Assembly (NCBI GenBank): GCA_017999985.1
Contig: JAGNKU010000003.1
Location: 62,001 to 126,000 of the forward strand
Length of the DNA stretch: 64,000 bases
DNA from: Phycisphaerae bacterium
GTDB lineage: Bacteria > Planctomycetota > Phycisphaerae > UBA1845 > Fen-1342
Reading direction: 5' to 3'
Of this stretch, positions 17,167 to 25,663 are shown in pieces. A program made the translations under genes and the position numbers. Position 1 is the first letter of the stretch, and the number at the start of each line of letters is the position of its first letter. Under the pieces are notes generated by a model. That model made no database searches, had not been told where the DNA came from, and saw nothing but the letters and a program-made list of their open reading frames with translations.

Positions 17167-19470
17167 ATGGTGCGGGCTAACGTGAGCGACAGCAAACGCG
17201 GAGCGAAGCGCGTGCGGCAACTCTGGCTGGTTCCGACCGCTGGCCAGGGTGGACGCCATCTTGTCGCCGACGTGGCGATCGACGCGCCGGCGGCCGGGCT
17301 GCGGGCGTACGCCGTTCCGGACGAATTGCGCGCCGCCGTGCGGCCGGGGGCGTGGGTGCGCGTGCCTTACGGTCGTGGGGCGCGGGTCGTGCCGGGCCTG
17401 TGCGTGCGCGTGGGGGAGCAGGCCTGGGACCACACACGGGCACCGGTTCTGGAAGCGCGCGCCGGGCCGGCGTGGCTGTCGGAGGACCTGCTGCAGCTCG
17501 GACTATGGGTTAGCGAGTACTACGCCTGCGCACCCTGGAAGACTTTCGCCGCGCTGCTGCCGGTCGCGCTTCGTCAGCCGCGCCTGCGCACCGTGCGCTA
17601 CGTGCGGGCGACCGGGGCAGCGCCCGCGCGGGAGCTCACTTCCCGTCAGGCGGCGGCGCTCGCGGCGCTCGGCGCCGGCGAGATGCAGTGGGCGGTCGCG
17701 CGGCGGCAGGCCGGCATCAGCCCGTCTCTGTTGCGCACGCTGTGTCAGCGCGGCGTAGTGGAGTGCGTGACGCGGCAGGAGTCGGCGCCGCGCGCGTCCG
17801 TCACCTGGGCCGAGGTCCAGCCGGCGATCGAAGACGCATTCGAGTTGACGCCGGCGCAACACGCCGCCGTGACGCAGATCGAAGCTGCTCAGCACCGCCC
17901 GGACCCGTTTGAGGTCATGTTGCTCTTCGGCGTGCCCGGCAGCGGCAAGACCGAGGTCTATGTCCGCGCGGTGCGGGCCGCCGTGGCGCGCGGCCAACAG
18001 GCGATCCTGCTTATCCCGGAGATCGCGCTGGCCACGCAGATCGTCGAGCGGCTTGCGCGGCGGTTCGCACGCGTGGCGGTGCTGCACAGCGCGCTGACCG
18101 CCCGCGTGCGCCACGACACGCTCGCGGCGATTGCGGCGGGCGAGGTCGACGTGGTCATCGGCACGCGGACTGCGGTCTTTGCGCCGTGCCCGCGGCTGGG
18201 GCTGATCGTGGTTGATGAGGAGCAGGAGACGAGCTTCAAGAACCTGGCGGCGCCGTACTACCACGCGCGCGACGTCGCGATCATGCGCGGACGCCTCGCG
18301 CACGTGCCGGTCGTGCTCGGCTCGGCGACGCCCGCGCTGGAAACGTGGCACAATGTCCAGGCACGCGCCCATTACCGGCTCGTGCGTCTGCCCGACCGCG
18401 TGCCGGGGGCGCACCTGCCCGAAGTCCGGCGGATCGAGATGCCACCGGGCATGGCCCACGGCGACGCCGACCTGCTTTCGCCGGCGCTGCAGGCGGAGCT
18501 GGGCGAGACGCTTGCCGCGGGTCAGCAGGCGATTCTGTTGCACAATCGTCGCGGCTACGCGGCGTTCCTGCGCTGCAGCCGGTGTGGCCTGCTGGTGTGT
18601 TGCGAGCGGTGCGGGAGCCACATGATCTATCACCAGTCCGAGCGTGCCATGAAGTGCCACCGGTGCGGGCTGCGGGTTGCCGTGCCGCCGCGATGCCTGG
18701 ACGACACGTGTCGCGGAACGCTCGTGCGGAGCGGTGCCGCCATCCAGCGTCTGGAGGAGGAGCTGCGGCGCGTGCTGCCGGCGGCCCGGCTACTGCGTCT
18801 GGACAGCGACACGATGCGGCGGCGTGACGACTACGCCGCGGCGCTGCAGCGTTTTTCCGAGGGCGCGGCGGACATTCTGCTGGGCACGCAGATGGTCGCG
18901 AAAGGACTGGATTTCCCGCGGGTGCGGCTGGTGGGGGTGATTGAAGCCGATGCGGCCCTGGCGCTGCCGGATTTCCGGGCGTCGGAACGGGTCTTTCAGT
19001 TGATCGTGCAGGTGGTGGGGCGGGCCGGGCGGCGCGAAGGAACCTCTTTGGCGCTGGTGCAGACGAGCGTGCGTCCGCCGGCGGTGATCGAGCACGCGCT
19101 GCGCATGGATTACGAGGCGTTTGCGCAGGAGGAACTTGCCCAGCGGCGCCAGCTCTGCCACCCGCCGTACGTGCGGCTGGTGCGGCTGGTGTGCGCTGAT
19201 GCGCGGCCGCACCGCGCGCGACAGGAAGCGGAGCGGCTGGCCGAAACGCTACGCGCGGCGGCCGGGCGTCTGCACGCCGGCCTGCGCGTCGACGCGGCAG
19301 AAGCCTGCCTGGTCCGGCAGCGCCGCGGTTTGTTGCGCTGGCAGGTGCTCGTGCGGGCGCCGCGGGGCGTGAAGCTGCGACCGTTGCTGCAAGAAACGGG
19401 GCGCGCCGGATCGGGCGCGCCCCGGGTGGAGCGATTCACGATTGACGTGGACCCCGTGGACCTGCTATGA
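17167..19470 (+). CDS. priA: Primosomal protein N' (replication restart helicase PriA)
   Basis: A 767-residue protein of normal PriA length. The N-terminal 3'-DNA-binding domain (about 30-200) is followed by the helicase core: Walker A 'GVPGSGKT' at 255-262, motif II DEEQ at 349-352 (usually DEEH), and 'VVLGSATPALET'. The zinc region 'CSRCGLLVCCERCG' ... 'CHRCGLRV' ... 'CLDDTC' supplies the cysteines of the two metal sites. Later motifs 'ILLGTQMVAKGLDFPRV' and 'QLIVQVVGRAGRREG' are typical. PriA rebuilds replisomes at stalled forks. Several GTG/ATG codons compete for the start; ATG 17167 is the first and lacks a clear ribosome site. Upstream is the divergent diguanylate cyclase gene. Confidence 0.95.
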   Translation: MVRANVSDSKRGAKRVRQLWLVPTAGQGGRHLVADVAIDAPAAGLRAYAVPDELRAAVRPGAWVRVPYGRGARVVPGLCVRVGEQAWDHTRAPVLEARAGPAWLSEDLLQLGLWVSEYYACAPWKTFAALLPVALRQPRLRTVRYVRATGAAPARELTSRQAAALAALGAGEMQWAVARRQAGISPSLLRTLCQRGVVECVTRQESAPRASVTWAEVQPAIEDAFELTPAQHAAVTQIEAAQHRPDPFEVMLLFGVPGSGKTEVYVRAVRAAVARGQQAILLIPEIALATQIVERLARRFARVAVLHSALTARVRHDTLAAIAAGEVDVVIGTRTAVFAPCPRLGLIVVDEEQETSFKNLAAPYYHARDVAIMRGRLAHVPVVLGSATPALETWHNVQARAHYRLVRLPDRVPGAHLPEVRRIEMPPGMAHGDADLLSPALQAELGETLAAGQQAILLHNRRGYAAFLRCSRCGLLVCCERCGSHMIYHQSERAMKCHRCGLRVAVPPRCLDDTCRGTLVRSGAAIQRLEEELRRVLPAARLLRLDSDTMRRRDDYAAALQRFSEGAADILLGTQMVAKGLDFPRVRLVGVIEADAALALPDFRASERVFQLIVQVVGRAGRREGTSLALVQTSVRPPAVIEHALRMDYEAFAQEELAQRRQLCHPPYVRLVRLVCADARPHRARQEAERLAETLRAAAGRLHAGLRVDAAEACLVRQRRGLLRWQVLVRAPRGVKLRPLLQETGRAGSGAPRVERFTIDVDPVDLL

Positions 19471-19496
19471 ATCAGGGGTCCGCCACACGCACGGCG

Positions 19497-19910
19497 CTAT
19501 TTGGGCGGCCGGGCACCCACGCGGGTAGGCGTGGTCTTGGTTTCGGTCTTCGTCGGCTGCGGGTTCGCGGGCGTTGCCGGCGTCTGATTCTGAATCTGCT
19601 TCTCGGCCTCCGTCATTGCCTGCGAGACCTTGTTCTGCGTGATCTGGGTCTGGATTGTCTGGAGCAGGTACTCCTTCATCATGTTGCGCAGGTTCGTGCA
19701 CTCGGTCGACCACTCCTGTGCCCGGTCGTTGGCCCGCTGCACGTTGGCCCGCGCCGCCGCGAGCTCGACCGTCATCTGCTGCTGCTCGGCGAGCAGGCGT
19801 GCGTTCTCCGCCTGCAGCGACGAAACCGACGTATTCCGATTGGCGCAGCCCGCCAGGCTGAGCGCGACGATGGCCACGACGACCGGTGCAAGCTGCTTTG
19901 CGAACCGCAT
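19497..19910 (-). CDS. Coiled-coil lipoprotein
   Basis: A 137-residue protein. AAGGAGG ten bases upstream selects ATG 19910. The signal 'LAPVVVAIVALSLAGC' ends in a lipobox (LAG-C at about residue 22), so it should be lipid-anchored. The mature part is a long heptad-like helix ('SSLQAENARLLAEQQQMTVEL', 'VQRANDRAQEWSTE') predicted to form a coiled coil, followed by a Gln/Thr/Pro-rich tail with many Lys. It resembles short envelope lipoproteins of the Lpp or SlyB-like kind only in general design; the family is not recognised. It converges with priA (26 bases between stops). Confidence 0.72.
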   Translation of the reverse strand: MRFAKQLAPVVVAIVALSLAGCANRNTSVSSLQAENARLLAEQQQMTVELAAARANVQRANDRAQEWSTECTNLRNMMKEYLLQTIQTQITQNKVSQAMTEAEKQIQNQTPATPANPQPTKTETKTTPTRVGARPPK

Positions 19911-20085
19911 TGCGAACCTCCTTGTCTGCCCGCGGCAACCGGACCACGCGCCGGCCGCGACCCAGGCTTCCATGCCGTTGAACAACTGGTACTTATCGGA
20001 AGGCTAGCGCTCCCGGGTCCGCGCAACGCGCAAAATCCGACCTGCTTGGGGGCTCGGGTCCGGCGCAACCCGATCGCCCCGGGGG

Positions 20086-20114
20086 CTGACGCACGCTCCC
20101 GGAGGGACTACACT
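20086..20114 (+). promoter_or_regulatory. Promoter of the HDAC-like gene, possibly leaderless
   Basis: CTGACG (20086-20091), 17-base spacer, TACACT (20109-20114), with only 6 bases between the -10 and ATG 20121. A purine run (GGAGGG, 20101-20106) is too far from the ATG for a normal Shine-Dalgarno. Confidence 0.45.
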
Positions 20115-20120
20115 AAGAGC

Positions 20121-21065
20121 ATGTCCACCGGAATTCTGATCGATGACCGTTTTCGACGACACGCCACGGGGGATGGTCACCCGGAATCGCCGTCCCGGCT
20201 GAAGGTGATCCAGGATGCACTGGCGGAGACCGGCGTGCTGGAGACCTGTACTCGGCTTGAGCCGGTCCCGGCTGACGAGGGCGTGATCCAGTACGTCCAC
20301 ACGCATGCGTACCTGACGCGGCTGGACGCGGCCTGCCGCCAGGGGTACCCGTACATTGACGTGCCGGACAGCGCCATTGGCCCGGAGAGCTACGACATCG
20401 CGCGGCTGGCGGCGGGCGGGGTGATCGAGGCGGCCCGCAAGGTCGCGCGGGGCGATCTGCGGCGGGCATTCTGCGCGGTACGTCCGCCGGGGCACCACGC
20501 CGAGGCGGATCGCTCGTTGGGCTTCTGCCTGTTGAACAACGTGGCGATCGCGGTTTGTACGGTGCGCGCCGAGTTCAAGCTCGATCGACTGCTGGTCCTG
20601 GACTTCGACGTGCACCACGGCAATGGCACGCAGCACGCCTTCGAGGCAGACCCCTCCGTGCTCGTCATCAGCCTGCACGGGCACCCCAATTACCTGTACC
20701 CGGGCACCGGCTTCGAGGAAGAGACCGGCGTCGGCCCGGGACGCGGGTACACGATGAACATCCCGTTTCTGCCGGGCGCGACCGACGAGGACTACCGGAC
20801 GGCCTTCCGCAACCGGGTGATTCCGGCCGTCGGGCGGTTTGCCCCGCAGATGGTTTTCGTCAGCGCTGGGTTCGACGCACATCGGGACGATCCCATCGGC
20901 AACCTGGCGCTGACCGACGAGATCTTCGGCTGGATGACCGCGACCATGGTCGAGCTTGCGGAGCGCCACGCGCAGGGTCGCCTGCTCAGCGTGCTCGAGG
21001 GTGGGTATGATGCGGGCGTGTTGTCGCGCTGCGTCCCGGAGCACGTGCGGCGCTTGCAGGCCTGA
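20121..21065 (+). CDS. Histone deacetylase / acetoin-utilisation family hydrolase
   Basis: A 314-residue protein with all catalytic features of the arginase-deacetylase fold: 'RPPGHHAE' with the general-base histidines 125-126, 'DFDVHHGNGTQ' giving zinc ligands Asp163 and His165, 'SAGFDAHRDDP' giving Asp252, and 'LEGGYD' with the transition-state Tyr. 'HPESPSRL' near the N-terminus is also usual. Members deacetylate lysines, polyamines or small metabolites; the substrate here is not told by the neighbours. The gene is divergent from the coiled-coil lipoprotein. Confidence 0.92.
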   Translation: MSTGILIDDRFRRHATGDGHPESPSRLKVIQDALAETGVLETCTRLEPVPADEGVIQYVHTHAYLTRLDAACRQGYPYIDVPDSAIGPESYDIARLAAGGVIEAARKVARGDLRRAFCAVRPPGHHAEADRSLGFCLLNNVAIAVCTVRAEFKLDRLLVLDFDVHHGNGTQHAFEADPSVLVISLHGHPNYLYPGTGFEEETGVGPGRGYTMNIPFLPGATDEDYRTAFRNRVIPAVGRFAPQMVFVSAGFDAHRDDPIGNLALTDEIFGWMTATMVELAERHAQGRLLSVLEGGYDAGVLSRCVPEHVRRLQA

Positions 21066-21106
21066 GCGAGTGCTCCGGTGGCGCGGCGAGCGCTCGCGGG
21101 CGGCGC

Positions 21107-21143
21107 AAAAAAAGCGACCCGCCCCTCTCGCGGAAGGGCGGGC
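21107..21143 (-). terminator. Intrinsic terminator pointing minus
   Basis: Stem 21118-21124 / 21136-21142 with an 11-base loop and a run of seven Ts on the minus strand (21107-21113). It cannot serve the HDAC-like gene, which runs the other way. Confidence 0.65.
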
Positions 21144-21277
21144 CTCAGGGAAAAGTTGGCAGGAAGGGCGAGCCGAGCTTCATCCCGCCAACTCCTCTCC
21201 ACACGCGTGGAGAAGTCCGCGTCGCACGCGCAAACAGCCGCGCGTGCGGCACCATTGCTCGGTTTGTCAGGATTGTA
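21107..21277 (-). ncRNA. Candidate structured small RNA with terminator
   Basis: On the minus strand a TACAAT hexamer (21272-21277) is followed by about 160 bases that fold into successive hairpins. These are a CGCACGCG / CGCGTGCG stem (21223-21248), a perfect 7-bp stem at about 21197-21214 (TCTCCAC / GTGGAGA), a long-range AGTTGGC / GCCAACT pairing (21154-21193) and a final CCCGCCC / GGGCGGG stem (21118-21142). The last stem is followed, in the minus direction, by seven Ts (21113-21107), a textbook intrinsic terminator. No gene on the minus strand ends here, so the terminator needs another explanation. No known RNA family was recognised. Confidence 0.4.
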
Positions 21278-21325
21278 GCGGGCACTTTTCGGATTTCTGT
21301 TCCGCGCTAAATCGAGATTTCGGCC

Positions 21326-22174
21326 TTGGAACCCTTGAAAGACGTCTTTGCCTCGCACCCGCGCCGCTGGCGCGATTTCTTGTACGTCTACCCGGTGATC
21401 TCCCGCCGGGCACATGGCCTGAGCATCGGCATCAACCTGACGCCGGACGCGATCTGCAACTTCAACTGCGTGTACTGCTGCGCCGACCGCACGGTGCCGC
21501 GCGCGCGGGTGGCGGTCGATCTGGGCGTGCTGGAGTCGGAGCTGCGCCACCTCGTCGCGCACCACCAGCAGTTGTTCGCCGAGCCTGAGTTCCGGCACGT
21601 GCCGGCCGAGTTCCGCCGGCTCAACGACGTGGCCTTCTCGGGCGACGGCGAGCCGACGATCGTGCCGTGCTTCGCGGACGCCGTCCGCGTGGCCGCGACG
21701 GTCCGCCGGGACTACGGGCTGACGGACCTCAAGCTGGTGCTCATCACCAATGCCTGCTGTCTGACGCGACCGGCGATCGCCGCGGGGTTGGCCGTGCTGG
21801 ACGAGAACAACGGCGAAATCTGGGCGAAGCTGGATGCGGGCAGCGAAGAGCACTTCCAGCGGGTCAGCCGGGCCAAGGTGTCGCTGCAGCACGTGCTCGA
21901 CAACATCCTTGCGACCGCGCGGGTGCGGCCGATCGTCATCCAGTCGCTGTTCCTGCGCTGGCAGGGCCAGCCGCCGACCGAGGCGGAAATCGCGGCTTAC
22001 GCGGCCCGGCTGCGCTGGCTGGCGGACCACGGTGCCCGGGTCGCACTGGTGCAGGTCTACACTGTCGCGCGCCGCACGGCGGAGACTCTCGCGACGCCGC
22101 TGACGGCCGCGGAGCTCGAACGCATCGCGGCCGCGGTGCGGGTGCTGGGGATGCCGGTGGCGGTGTTTCCGTAA
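21326..22174 (+). CDS. Radical SAM protein
   Basis: A 282-residue protein with the radical SAM cluster motif 'CNFNCVYC' (CxxxCxxC, about residues 44-51) and the SAM-binding 'AFSGDGEPT' motif near residue 100, which is a form of the GGE motif. 'WAKLDAGSEEHFQRV' and 'IVIQSLFL' complete the half-barrel. The pattern resembles the wyosine-synthase-like or MoaA-like Fe-S oxidoreductases found alone in many genomes; the reaction cannot be assigned. The start is a TTG at 21326 with no clear ribosome site, so it is uncertain; the next in-frame TTG is three codons later. It meets the FHA-SpoIIE gene tail to tail. Confidence 0.82.
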   Translation: MEPLKDVFASHPRRWRDFLYVYPVISRRAHGLSIGINLTPDAICNFNCVYCCADRTVPRARVAVDLGVLESELRHLVAHHQQLFAEPEFRHVPAEFRRLNDVAFSGDGEPTIVPCFADAVRVAATVRRDYGLTDLKLVLITNACCLTRPAIAAGLAVLDENNGEIWAKLDAGSEEHFQRVSRAKVSLQHVLDNILATARVRPIVIQSLFLRWQGQPPTEAEIAAYAARLRWLADHGARVALVQVYTVARRTAETLATPLTAAELERIAAAVRVLGMPVAVFP

Positions 22175-22181
22175 GGCCGCC

Positions 22182-23825
22182 CTAGGCCGTGGGTGGCACC
22201 GCGTATTGCAGCGCCATCAGCGTCAGATCATCGCTGTTCTTGCCGGGACCGACGTGGCGGCGGACCAGCGCGAGCAGCGCCTTCAGCAGTGCATCCGGCG
22301 AGCGCGCCGGCGTGGCGAGCAGAGCGTCGGCGACTGGCGCGACATCCAGCAGCTTGCCGGCCGGGTTCGCCGCTTCGATCAGCCCGTCCGTGTAGAACAG
22401 CGCCGCGTCGAGGTCGGGCTGCGGCTCGATGCGTTGCACGGCGTACTCCTCCTCCGCCTCGATGCCGAAGGGGAGCGCGTGCCCGTCGACGCCGCGCTCG
22501 ATGCGGTCGCGGTGGACCAGCAGCGGTGCCGGATGGCCGGCGTTGACGTACTCGATGGCGCCGGTGGCGGTGTCGATGCGTCCGAGGATCGCCGTAATGA
22601 ACACGTTGGAGCGCGTGCTGCCGTACATCATGCGATTCAGGCGGCAGGCCACGTCGCGGAGCGGGTCATGCGCGGTCAGCGCGACGCGCACCGCGCCCTT
22701 CAGGTGGGCCATGACCAGCGCGGCCGGCAGACCGTGGCCGGTGACGTCGGCGATGATCAGGCCGGCGCACCCGCCGCCGAGTTCGAAGTAGTCGTAATAG
22801 TCGCCGCCGACGGCCTCGGATGGCTCGTTGTAACCGGCCAGCACGACGCGGCCGAGCTGCAGCGACTTCGCGGGGAAAAGATCCTGCTGGATCGTGCGTG
22901 CCTGTTTGAGCTCGGTCTTCAGGCGTTCGGTTTCGACGTGGGCCTGGAACAGGCGCAGGTTTTCGAGCCCGACGCCGACCTGCCGGGCGATGGCCGCGAG
23001 GAAATCGACATCCTCGGGCGTGTAGGAGGAGGCGCGGGTGACGCGGTCGCCGTAGACCACGCCCAGGATCTTGTCGCGATGGAGGATCGGCACGCACAAT
23101 GCCGAGCAGATCGGGAAGCGCACCAGGCTCTCGCTGAGATTATCGACCAGATCGATCGCCGGGTTGTTGACGATGGCGCGCTGGCCTTCGACCAGGGCGC
23201 GGTTGATGAGCGTGCGGCTGACCTTGTACGCGCCGGTCTCGTCACGCTGCATGTTGCGCGTGACGGGCAGCTCGGGCTCGCCGCGCGCGGTCTTCAGCGC
23301 GATCAGGGCCCGTTCGAAGCCAAGCGCGTCGCAGCACGCGTCGAGCGCCTGCTCGAGGAGCTGCTTGGGCTCAAATGTGCCGCCGATGCGCTCGGTGAGG
23401 CTCATGAGCAGGGCCAGGCGCTGCTGGTTAAGATCCAGCCCGCGTGTCGACGGGAAATAGCGCGTGTTGTCGGTGTGCGACGGCACGTCGGGCTGAAAGC
23501 GGACCTGGCTCTCATGCAGCACGTAGGGCTGCGCCCCTACGAGCTCGAGCTGGTATTCGCCAATGCGGATCGAGCGGACGGCCGGCCGCACCGCGTTGTG
23601 GAACGGATCCCCGTCGTCGACGCGCGTGCCGTTCTTCGAGTCCTTGTCGGCGACCAGCACGCGCCCGTCCTCATCGAGCCACACCTGGGCGTGCTCGCGC
23701 GAGACCTCGCCGTCATGTGGCAGGACAATATCGCACGTCTCGGCCCGGCCCAGCGTCAGCGGATGCCGGGAGACCTCGACGGTTCGGCGCGCGCCTTCGC
23801 GCGTGTGCACAATCAGGTGCGGCAT
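22182..23825 (-). CDS. FHA-GAF-SpoIIE (PP2C-type) Ser/Thr phosphatase
   Basis: A 547-residue signalling protein in three parts. Residues 1-85 are an FHA domain ('HPLTLGRAETCDIVLPHD', 'VSREHAQVW', 'DSKNGTRVDD'), which binds phosphothreonine. About 135-300 is a GAF domain ('ICSALCVPILHRDKILGVVY'). About 330-540 is a SpoIIE-type PP2C: 'GGDYYDYF' and 'LIIADVTGHGLPAALVMA' carry metal-binding Asp residues, with 'GHPAPLLV', 'ALFYTDGLIEA' and 'SDDLTLMAL' following. It probably removes phosphate from targets of Ser/Thr kinases or anti-sigma antagonists. ATG 23825 is used; a GTG at 23834 overlaps the stop of the small gene upstream (GTGA), so translation may be coupled and start there. Confidence 0.9.
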   Translation of the reverse strand: MPHLIVHTREGARRTVEVSRHPLTLGRAETCDIVLPHDGEVSREHAQVWLDEDGRVLVADKDSKNGTRVDDGDPFHNAVRPAVRSIRIGEYQLELVGAQPYVLHESQVRFQPDVPSHTDNTRYFPSTRGLDLNQQRLALLMSLTERIGGTFEPKQLLEQALDACCDALGFERALIALKTARGEPELPVTRNMQRDETGAYKVSRTLINRALVEGQRAIVNNPAIDLVDNLSESLVRFPICSALCVPILHRDKILGVVYGDRVTRASSYTPEDVDFLAAIARQVGVGLENLRLFQAHVETERLKTELKQARTIQQDLFPAKSLQLGRVVLAGYNEPSEAVGGDYYDYFELGGGCAGLIIADVTGHGLPAALVMAHLKGAVRVALTAHDPLRDVACRLNRMMYGSTRSNVFITAILGRIDTATGAIEYVNAGHPAPLLVHRDRIERGVDGHALPFGIEAEEEYAVQRIEPQPDLDAALFYTDGLIEAANPAGKLLDVAPVADALLATPARSPDALLKALLALVRRHVGPGKNSDDLTLMALQYAVPPTA

Positions 23826-23830
23826 CGCGA

Positions 23831-24034
23831 TCACCCTGGCGCCAACTGCAATAGGAACGAGAGCAGACCGGCCACCGCGCTGTACGGCACGCCGGCCAGG
23901 TTGCCGACGGCTTCCGGCGACACCAGGATGTCCAGGTTCCGCTCCAGAGCGGCCATGCAGTTGTTGATCCACAGCAGGCCGCCGGCGGAGCTCAGCACGG
24001 CCAGGCGTCGCCATGTTGCTGTCGTGTAACGCAT
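23831..24034 (-). CDS. Small hydrophobic protein upstream of the phosphatase
   Basis: A 67-residue protein starting at ATG 24034 behind an AAGGAG site with 7-base spacing. The N-terminus is basic ('MRYTTATWRRLAVL') and is followed by a hydrophobic stretch, a central 'NNCMAALERNLDIL' segment with a single Cys, and a hydrophobic C-terminus ('YSAVAGLLSFLLQL'). It may be exported or membrane-inserted. Its stop overlaps a GTG of the phosphatase gene, so the two form an operon. The family is not recognised. Confidence 0.6.
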   Translation of the reverse strand: MRYTTATWRRLAVLSSAGGLLWINNCMAALERNLDILVSPEAVGNLAGVPYSAVAGLLSFLLQLAPG

Positions 24035-24113
24035 GCGCTCTCCTTACGCGCGGGCGCCCAACCTCCCGACCACGCCGATCCGTGCCCAACGGTCGGCGTA
24101 ACGCCCGCGCGAG

Positions 24114-24119
24114 ATTATA
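24114..24119 (-). promoter_or_regulatory. -10 box of the small-protein / phosphatase operon
   Basis: Reads TATAAT on the minus strand, 79 bases before ATG 24034; no clear -35 element. Confidence 0.45.
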
Positions 24120-24232
24120 CGGGAAGCGGTTGGAATCTTGTAGTTCGGGTTGGGTGGGGGGGTGCAGGCCGGGGCGGGAAAAAGAAGGTCGGCGGCCTCC
24201 GTGCCGCCGCCCGAGACGCCAGGACGCGTGCG

Positions 24233-25663
24233 TTACGGTGGGGCCTCCGGGTCGCGCAACAGACGCTGCTCGAGTTCGTCGAGCAGGCTGCGGACGGGGA
24301 CCTCGCGTACGCCGGTCGGCGTCTTCCAGGAGACCGCGCCATTGCGGTCCACCAGGTTCTGGATGCGTCGCACCGCCATGAGGACGGTGGAGTGCTGCTT
24401 GTTGCCGAAGAAGCGCCCGATCTCCGGAAAGCTGAGGCGCGTATGCTTGCGAATCAGGTGCATGGCCACGCTCCGGGCGTGCGTCACGGTGCGATCGCGC
24501 GAGCCGGAGTGCAGCGCCTCGCGCGTCACGCCGAAGTGGGCTGCCGCGATGCGCTCGATGTCGGCGGGTTCCGGCGGCCGGACGGCGGCGACGTAGTCCT
24601 CTACCGCGCGGCGGGCCAGGTCGAGCTGCAGCGGCTCGCGCGTCAGCGAGGCATACGCTGCCAGCTTGTACAGCGCCCCTTCCAGCTCGCGCACGTTCCG
24701 GGTGATGTGCCGGGCGACGTAATCCAGCACGTCATCCGGCAGCTCGCAGAGCATGGCCGCGGCCCGCCGGCGGAGGATCTCGCGGCGCATGGCGAAGTCC
24801 GGCGGGTCGATGCGCACGATCATCGCGGCGCTCAGCCGGTTGACGAGCGGCTCGCTGAGCGTGGCGATGCTGCGCGGGTGGCAGTCGCACGAGAGCACCA
24901 CTGCCTTGCCGGACGCGTCGATCGCGTTGAAGGTGTGCAGGAACTCGCCCTGCGTGGCGGTCTTGTTCGCCAGGAAGTGGAGGTCGTCGATGACGAGCAG
25001 ATCCACGTTGCGGAACCGCGCGCGGAAATAGTCGATGCGCCCGGCCTTTACCGCGTAGATGAATTCGTTGGTGAATTCCTCGCCCGACAGGTAGCACCAC
25101 TGCAACTCCGGATGCGCGCGGGTCAGGCCGTTGCAGATGCCCTGCAGCAGGTGCGTCTTGCCCAGGCCGCAACCGCCGTGGATGACCACGTGCTTGAAGG
25201 CTGCGCCCGGCTGCTGCACGACGGCGGACGCGACGGAAAAGGCCAACTGGTTGGCTGGGCCGACGACGTAGGCCTCGAGCTCGCCGCGCAGCGTGGGACG
25301 TGCCAGCGGCGCGCGCGGCGCGGGGGCGGCCGCGGCGGGCGGAGCGGGCAGCGGCGGTCCCGGCGCTGCGCCGTGCAGGGCAACGGGGCGTGTCGGCGGC
25401 GGCCGGGGACACGATTGATCCACGCGAATCTCAATGCGGGGCTCGGCGCCGATGACGTCGCGGGTGACTTCGATCAGGTGCGTCAGGTAGTTGGACGCGA
25501 TCCACTTGCCGACGAACGCGTTCGCGACCGTGACGTCGAGGCGCTCGCCGTCGAGCTGCAAGTGCGTCGAGTCGGAAAACCACGTGCGATACCGGTTGAC
25601 GCCGATACGATCGGCGACTCTGGCGCGAATGGTGCAGACCTTCTCCGCGACCGGTTCTTCCAC
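24233..25663 (-). CDS. dnaA: Chromosomal replication initiator DnaA, divergent
   Basis: A 476-residue DnaA with all four domains: domain I (1-85), a Pro/Ala-rich linker (86-125), AAA+ domain III with Walker A 'GGCGLGKT' (163-170) and Walker B 'LLVIDDLHF' (222-230), and domain IV from about 362. GTG 25663 has GAGGTG at good distance. Domain IV keeps the helix-turn-helix ('HARSVAMHLIRKHT..SFPEIGRFF') but the signature usually written GxRDHTTV is 'GNKQHSTV' (420-427), so the Asp that reads the DnaA box is Gln. The arginine-finger region, usually SRF, reads NRL. About 40 extra residues follow domain IV. Together these mark a divergent DnaA. dnaN and recF are not adjacent. Confidence 0.94.
   Translation of the reverse strand: MEEPVAEKVCTIRARVADRIGVNRYRTWFSDSTHLQLDGERLDVTVANAFVGKWIASNYLTHLIEVTRDVIGAEPRIEIRVDQSCPRPPPTRPVALHGAAPGPPLPAPPAAAAPAPRAPLARPTLRGELEAYVVGPANQLAFSVASAVVQQPGAAFKHVVIHGGCGLGKTHLLQGICNGLTRAHPELQWCYLSGEEFTNEFIYAVKAGRIDYFRARFRNVDLLVIDDLHFLANKTATQGEFLHTFNAIDASGKAVVLSCDCHPRSIATLSEPLVNRLSAAMIVRIDPPDFAMRREILRRRAAAMLCELPDDVLDYVARHITRNVRELEGALYKLAAYASLTREPLQLDLARRAVEDYVAAVRPPEPADIERIAAAHFGVTREALHSGSRDRTVTHARSVAMHLIRKHTRLSFPEIGRFFGNKQHSTVLMAVRRIQNLVDRNGAVSWKTPTGVREVPVRSLLDELEQRLLRDPEAPP

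Noticed and set aside
21107..21277. Bacterial SRP RNA or 6S RNA
   Set aside because: The GGAAGGAAGCA-like apical motif of SRP RNA and the closing-stem/open-bubble arrangement of 6S are not recognisable.
22206..24029. 607-residue plus-strand open frame
   Set aside because: It lies opposite the FHA-SpoIIE phosphatase, which has clear domains; composition is that of an antisense shadow.
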